DNA of 10,605 nucleotides from an uncultured Streptococcus sp. (GTDB lineage Bacteria > Bacillota > Bacilli > Lactobacillales > Streptococcaceae), in the NCBI GenBank assembly GCA_902479835.1, contig CABSQC010000019.1, positions 1 to 10,605 of the forward strand, given 5' to 3'. The notes beneath the pieces are model-generated. The model did no database searches, was not told the origin of the DNA, and saw nothing but the letters and a program-made list of their open reading frames with translations. This document shows, in pieces, positions 6,942 to 10,605 of the stretch (positions are counted from its first letter, which is position 1; each line of letters starts with the position of its first letter). The position numbers were made by a program, and so were the translations under genes.

Positions 6942-7246
6942 CACATACCTCCTTTAATCGGACTCAATAAAATCGGCTTTTTCACTGATTTCAGTGCTGC
7001 TTCTGCCGCGTCCGCTGCTCCTCCTGTAAATCCATCTTTCAAATCATTAACTAGAGTTGTTGTAGCAAAAGAGCGCATTTTTTCGGATTGACCGCTCAAA
7101 GTCACCTGCAAACTCATCCCTTCCAACATCATCAAGGCTTTTTGCGTTGCAATCAAACTTCTGATCGCAATCCGCTCTTGCTCCTTTTTAATCTCTCGAT
7201 GGAGCTCCTCAATTCGTTCTCTGTCCTCTCCCAGGATCTCTAACAT
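6941..7246 (-). CDS. Hypothetical small helical protein with glycine hinge
   Basis: A 101-residue cytoplasmic protein that I do not recognise. It opens with a highly charged amphipathic helix (about 1-26, EDRERIEELHREIKKEQERI). A more hydrophobic helix rich in Met and Leu follows (about 27-52). A third segment has a glycine pair (GFTGGAADAAEAALKSV, about 72-88), and the tail is proline-containing and basic (KKPILLSPIKGGM). There are no cysteines and no catalytic motif. ATG at 7244-7246 has TAGGAG upstream, and the TAG of this site is the stop codon of the preceding gene, so the two genes are only 9 bases apart. The 3' end overlaps the start of the next gene. The tight packing argues that the three products act together, perhaps as a complex. 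The reading frame is secure; the role is unknown. Confidence 0.75.
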   Translation of the reverse strand: MLEILGEDRERIEELHREIKKEQERIAIRSLIATQKALMMLEGMSLQVTLSGQSEKMRSFATTTLVNDLKDGFTGGAADAAEAALKSVKKPILLSPIKGGM

Positions 7247-7255
7247 CTTTTTCTC

Positions 7256-7816
7256 CTACTTATGAAAATCAAAGGCCACTGCTTGTCCCTTATCCAAGTC
7301 CACCAATTGGGCTGATGCAGCTTCCAGTTGGCCTGCCAAATCTGACAGACGTGTCGAGTAGACCTTTGCTTGGGCCAGGTTTTCCGCCTCGACCGCTTGG
7401 TCCCAGCAAGTATCCATGGAGAACTCTCCTAATAGTTGCTCCACTTCTGCGTCTGTTAAAAATTGGGCCATGCTGTGGGCCATTTGTGACACCTCAGCGA
7501 CCTTATGAGAAACCGTCTCCTTGGCCTCTTCCAGCTTATCCTTGACTTCTGCCTCAAAGGCAGTTGCTTGCGCTGAAGCATTCTGCGCTACTGCCAACAC
7601 CAATTCCTCCCGCAATTGAATGGTCTGGGTCCCAGACGCGCTCGCTAGTTGCTGATGGAGGCTAGAAATGCTTGGCTTTTCCTGCCCATACATGGAGACC
7701 ACCGAAGCAGATGATGGCTGATTTTCTGAAGTGGAAGTTTCCCGATCTCGTTGGGGCATTTCAATAATTTTCTGTGCCTGATCTTGTCTTCCTTGCACGT
7801 CACCTTCTAACTCCAT
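7256..7816 (-). CDS. Hypothetical helical protein, first gene of small-protein operon
   Basis: A 186-residue soluble protein of unknown family. About the first 45 residues are polar and likely unstructured (Gln, Ser, Glu and Thr rich). The rest is almost all helix, with long Ala/Gln/Glu-rich amphipathic stretches at about 50-120 (including AFEAEVKDKLEEAKETVSHKVAEVSQM) and 120-176, and a lone Trp in DTCWDQAVEAEN. No signal peptide or membrane helix is seen. The helical, Ala/Ser/Gln-rich middle is loosely like WXG100-type or TIGR04197-type secreted helpers, but no diagnostic motif is present. ATG at 7814-7816 follows AGGAGG by 9 bases. GC is about 52% over 7261-7800 by hand count, against about 43% in two sampled lines of neighbouring genes, which may mean different ancestry. 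The gene is real by ribosome site, length and packing; its function is unknown. Confidence 0.78.
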   Translation of the reverse strand: MELEGDVQGRQDQAQKIIEMPQRDRETSTSENQPSSASVVSMYGQEKPSISSLHQQLASASGTQTIQLREELVLAVAQNASAQATAFEAEVKDKLEEAKETVSHKVAEVSQMAHSMAQFLTDAEVEQLLGEFSMDTCWDQAVEAENLAQAKVYSTRLSDLAGQLEAASAQLVDLDKGQAVAFDFHK

Positions 7817-8063
7817 TTGAGATGGCCTCCTTTCTTGGATTTGTTTTTTCGTTTCCTATAACTGAAAAGGGATCATAACCCTTCAGCTACAGGCAGATTC
7901 ACACACTATAGGGTAACATAAAATAGCTCGGAATGCTATAAAAATAACACAATTTCTGAAAAAAAGTCTAATTTTTATGAAAAACGGTTCGGAGGTCTGA
8001 AAAGCAAAAAAAGACAGGCAATCCCTCAGCTCCCTTTTTTCGATCGAAACCTGAAAAGGCCAT
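7817..8063 (-). promoter_or_regulatory. Leader and probable promoter region of the small-protein operon
   Basis: This AT-rich gap between adhE and the small-protein operon has no gene that I can support. The best -10 candidate on the minus strand is TATAGT (7905-7910), but its -35 (TTCCGA, 17 bases upstream) is poor, so the promoter may be weak or need an activator. A short dyad ATAGC-N7-GCTAT (7923-7939) lies over the spacer/-35 area. A leader inverted repeat, CTGAAAAGGG with CCCTTCAG (7862-7886), could fold in the message about 45 bases before the start codon. The word CTGAAAAG occurs three times on the plus strand (7862, 7997, 8051). These patterns are seen; a regulatory role is a guess. 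Confidence 0.35.
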
Positions 8064-8092
8064 CAAAAATCCCCCGCTCTTTTGAACGAGGG
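8064..8092 (-). terminator. adhE terminator
   Basis: A 9-pair stem with two G-U pairs (CCCTCGTTC and GAGCGGGGG on the minus strand, plus-strand arms 8084-8092 and 8071-8079) has a 4-base A loop and is followed by ATTTTTG. It lies 33 bases after the adhE stop codon and should end the adhE transcript before the small-protein operon. Confidence 0.85.
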
Positions 8093-8125
8093 ATAGCTGA
8101 TAAACATCAGTTGTTCGTTGGCGTC

Positions 8126-10605
8126 TTATTTACGACGTCCTGGGCGTTCCTTGTAACCATAGTAAGCATCTTCGATGATTTCTTGCATATGGTCTACCAT
8201 TGGAAGACGTGGGTTAGCTGGTGAACATTGATCTTCGTAAGCAAGGAAGGCCAATTCACGAGAATGTTTCTTCCATTCTTTTTCATCAACCCCTTGTGCT
8301 TTGAAGTTCATTTCAATACCACAGCGTTCACCAAGTTCGTACACAGCTTTTGCGTAAGCATCAACGGCTTCTTCTGGTGTAGAGCATGGAAGTCCTAACA
8401 TACGAGCGATATCTTGGTATTTTTCATCTGCACGGTAGTAGTTGTACTTAGGCCATGTAGCTGTCTTGGCTGGACGTGTACCGTTGTAACGGATAACGTA
8501 TGGAAGTAAGATCGCATTGGTCCGTCCGTGAATGGTGTGGAATTGCGCACCGATCTTGTGGGCCATTGAGTGAGAAATACCGAGGAAGGCATTGGCGAAG
8601 GCCATACCTGCGATGGTTGACGCATTGTGCATCTTTTCGCGTGAATGGAAGTCCGCATTCTTCACTGAGCTTTCCAAGTTTTCAAAGACAAGTTTAATGG
8701 CTTGAAGGGCAAGACCATCTGTGAAGTCGCTAGCCATTTGTGATACGTAAGCTTCTGTCGCGTGCGTCAAGACGTCCATACCAGTGTCTGCTGCAACAGA
8801 TCCAGGAACTGTCAATACCAAGGCAGGGTCTACGATGGCTACTGTTGGAGTCAATGAGTAGTCTGCGATTGGGTATTTACGGTTGTTTGCTTTATCAGAG
8901 ATAACGGCAAATGGTGTTACTTCAGATCCTGTACCAGATGTTGTTGGGATTGCGATGAATTTAGTCTTCTTACCAAGCAATGGGAACTTGAAGGCACGTT
9001 TACGGATATCCATGAATTTTTGTACCAAGTCACGGAAGTCCACTTCTGGTTGTTCGTAGAAGAGCCACATAACTTTGGCCGCATCCATTGGAGATCCTCC
9101 ACCGAGAGCGACGATGGTATCTGGTTTGAAGGCACGCATGATCTCTGTACCACGTTCAACGGTTGTGATATCTGGATCTGGTTCTACGTCTGCAAAGATT
9201 TGGTAAACCACCTTGTTGCGACGAAGGTCAAGCTGTTCGATGATACGATCAAGGAAACCAAGCTCTACCATAGCGTGGTCTGTAACGATCATGACACGTT
9301 CAACGTCACGACATTTTTGTAGGTATTCAATTGAATCACGTTCAAAGTATGTTTTTGAAGGAAGTTTCATCCATTGCATGTTATTTCTCCGGCGTCCGAC
9401 TTTTTTGATATTCAAGAGGTTGATGGCACTAACGTTGTCCCCAACAGAGTTGCGTCCGTAAGAACCACATCCAAGTGTTAATGATGGCAAGAAGGCATTG
9501 TAAACATCCCCGATACCACCGAAAGTCGAAGGAGAGTTGCAGATCACACGAATAGCTTTAACTGCTTTACCAAATTCTTTGGTCAATTCTTCATCAGCAG
9601 TATGGATGGCTGCTGAGTGACCAAGACCGTTGAATTCAACCATTTGGCGAGCTTTGTTAATTCCGTCTTCACGGCTTTCAGATTTCAAAACAGCGATGAC
9701 TGGTGACAATTTTTCACGAGTCAACGGTTCTTTTTCACCAACTTCTTTACATTCTGCTGCAAGGATATTGGTTCCTTCTGGAACAGAGAAACCAGCTTGT
9801 TCTGCGATCCATGCTGCTGGTTTCCCAACGATGTCCGCATTCAATTTTGCACCCGCACAGTTCTTGCTGTTAGCTTTCACACCAAAGCAGAACTCTTCAA
9901 GAAGGGCTTTTTCTTTTTTGTTGACAAAGTAAGTGTGGTAAGATTTGAATTCTTCAACAAACTCATCGTAGATTTCTTTATCGATGATGACCGCTTGCTC
10001 AGATGCACAGACCATTCCGTTGTCAAATGATTTAGACATGACGATATCGTGGGCTGCTTGGCGGATGTTGGCTGATTTTTCAACATAAGCAGGTACGTTT
10101 CCGGCACCAACCCCAAGAGCTGGTTTTCCACAAGAGTAGGCCGCTTTCACCATGGCGTTCCCACCGGTCGCGAGGATCGTAGCAACTCCCTCGTGGTTCA
10201 TCAGGGCACTCGTTGCTTCCATAGAAGGTTGGGTAATCCATTGCACACAGTTCTCAGGTGCTCCAGCTGCAATTGCTGCATCGCGTACGATTTGTGCTGC
10301 ATGAGCAGATGATTCTTGAGCAGATGGGTGGAAGGCAAAGACGATAGGGTTCCGTGTCTTCAATGAAATCAAGGCTTTAAAGATTGCTGTTGAAGTTGGG
10401 TTTGTTGTAGGAGTGATCCCGCAGACAACTCCGACTGGCTCAGCAATAAGGGTCAAACCAGTGACGTCATCTTCTGAAATGACACCAACTGTTTTCGTGT
10501 GACGCATGTTGTTTACAACGTGTTCACAAGCGAACAAGTTCTTCGTCGCCTTGTCTTCAAAGACCCCACGACCAGTTTCTTCATATGCATGAAGAGCAAG
10601 CTCAC
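8126..10605 (-). CDS. adhE: Bifunctional acetaldehyde-CoA/alcohol dehydrogenase AdhE, N-terminus missing
   Basis: The frame is open to the window edge, giving about 826 residues; by comparison with the usual 870-890 residues, roughly 50-60 are missing at the N-terminus. AdhE reduces acetyl-CoA to acetaldehyde and then to ethanol, regenerating NAD in fermentation, and forms helical filaments (spirosomes) in the cytoplasm. The visible start (ELALHAYEETGRGVFEDKATKN) is in the aldehyde dehydrogenase domain, whose catalytic cysteine is in NGMVCASEQ (codon 10007-10009). A linker around NMQWMKLPSKTYFERDSIEYL leads into the iron-dependent alcohol dehydrogenase domain, with GGGSPMDAAK for NAD, PTTSGTGSEVTPFAVI, and the iron-ligand histidines in HATEAYVS and MAHKIGAQFHTIHGRTNA. 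It ends ERPGRRK. No frameshift is seen. Its promoter is outside the window. Confidence 0.97.
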   Translation of the reverse strand, partial: ELALHAYEETGRGVFEDKATKNLFACEHVVNNMRHTKTVGVISEDDVTGLTLIAEPVGVVCGITPTTNPTSTAIFKALISLKTRNPIVFAFHPSAQESSAHAAQIVRDAAIAAGAPENCVQWITQPSMEATSALMNHEGVATILATGGNAMVKAAYSCGKPALGVGAGNVPAYVEKSANIRQAAHDIVMSKSFDNGMVCASEQAVIIDKEIYDEFVEEFKSYHTYFVNKKEKALLEEFCFGVKANSKNCAGAKLNADIVGKPAAWIAEQAGFSVPEGTNILAAECKEVGEKEPLTREKLSPVIAVLKSESREDGINKARQMVEFNGLGHSAAIHTADEELTKEFGKAVKAIRVICNSPSTFGGIGDVYNAFLPSLTLGCGSYGRNSVGDNVSAINLLNIKKVGRRRNNMQWMKLPSKTYFERDSIEYLQKCRDVERVMIVTDHAMVELGFLDRIIEQLDLRRNKVVYQIFADVEPDPDITTVERGTEIMRAFKPDTIVALGGGSPMDAAKVMWLFYEQPEVDFRDLVQKFMDIRKRAFKFPLLGKKTKFIAIPTTSGTGSEVTPFAVISDKANNRKYPIADYSLTPTVAIVDPALVLTVPGSVAADTGMDVLTHATEAYVSQMASDFTDGLALQAIKLVFENLESSVKNADFHSREKMHNASTIAGMAFANAFLGISHSMAHKIGAQFHTIHGRTNAILLPYVIRYNGTRPAKTATWPKYNYYRADEKYQDIARMLGLPCSTPEEAVDAYAKAVYELGERCGIEMNFKAQGVDEKEWKKHSRELAFLAYEDQCSPANPRLPMVDHMQEIIEDAYYGYKERPGRRK

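Noticed and set aside
6942..6944. GTG start for the last gene of the trio
   Set aside because: It is only 2 bases from GGAGGT, whereas the ATG directly after it is 5 bases away and overlaps the upstream stop.
7315..7545. Plus-strand open frame opposite the 186-residue gene
   Set aside because: It has no ribosome site and lies wholly inside a well-started minus-strand gene; its proline-rich product is what an antisense shadow of GC-rich DNA gives.
8038..8049. 12-base palindrome TTTCGATCGAAA
   Set aside because: It is short, has no loop and no T run placed as for a terminator, and is not near a promoter box that I can support.
8019..8100. Alternative pairing of ATCCCTC near the adhE terminator with GAGGGAT further downstream, as an anti-terminator
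   Set aside because: Only 7 pairs over about 70 bases, with no regulatory reason at a gene end; the standard terminator explains the site better.
10535..10537. TTG as the start of AdhE
   Set aside because: The frame stays open to the window edge with typical AdhE sequence (EETGRGVFEDKATKN), so this is an internal leucine codon and the gene is cut by the window.

Overview
The window looks like chromosomal DNA of an oral Streptococcus of the sanguinis/mitis type. This rests on low-to-mid GC, strong AGGAGG-type ribosome sites, CcpA (cre) boxes on two promoters, a streptococcal-type bifunctional AdhE, and a sialic-acid importer operon built without its own ATPase. The species cannot be fixed from sequence reading alone. 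Every gene I can support lies on the minus strand, so the window reads from right to left.

From right to left there are five transcription units, separated by rho-independent terminators. (1) adhE (8126-10605) is missing its N-terminus at the window edge and ends in a terminator at 8064-8092. (2) A tight three-gene operon (6618-7816) encodes small, cytoplasmic, mostly helical proteins of 186, 101 and 107 residues that I cannot assign to a family with confidence. Its terminator begins in the last stop codon. (3) A single zinc-dependent alcohol dehydrogenase gene (5402-6454) has a cre box on its promoter. (4) A single gene (4857-5243) encodes a 128-residue four-helix membrane protein of unknown function. 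(5) A sialic-acid/amino-sugar operon starts at 4686 and runs off the left edge: nanE, solute-binding lipoprotein, two permeases, a YhcH/NanQ-family protein, and the start of a probable YesL-like (DUF624) membrane protein.

The operon makes biochemical sense. The lipoprotein and two permeases import sialic acid or a related sugar, using an ATPase encoded elsewhere (MsmK is the usual shared one in streptococci). The YhcH/NanQ-type protein probably acts on the sugar ring, and NanE converts N-acetylmannosamine-6-phosphate to N-acetylglucosamine-6-phosphate. The lyase, kinase, deacetylase, deaminase and regulator are not in view; lyase and kinase may lie beyond the left edge. AdhE and the zinc alcohol dehydrogenase belong to mixed-acid fermentation and alcohol/aldehyde redox.

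The most notable unexplained content is the small-protein operon at 6618-7816. Its first gene is clearly richer in GC (about 52% by hand count) than its neighbours (about 43% in two sampled lines), and its last protein has the size and helix/coiled-coil layout of type VII secretion helper proteins. The best regulatory observation is that the nanE and zinc-alcohol-dehydrogenase promoters share one design: a cre box over a TTGTAA -35 box, a 17-base spacer, then TATAAT.
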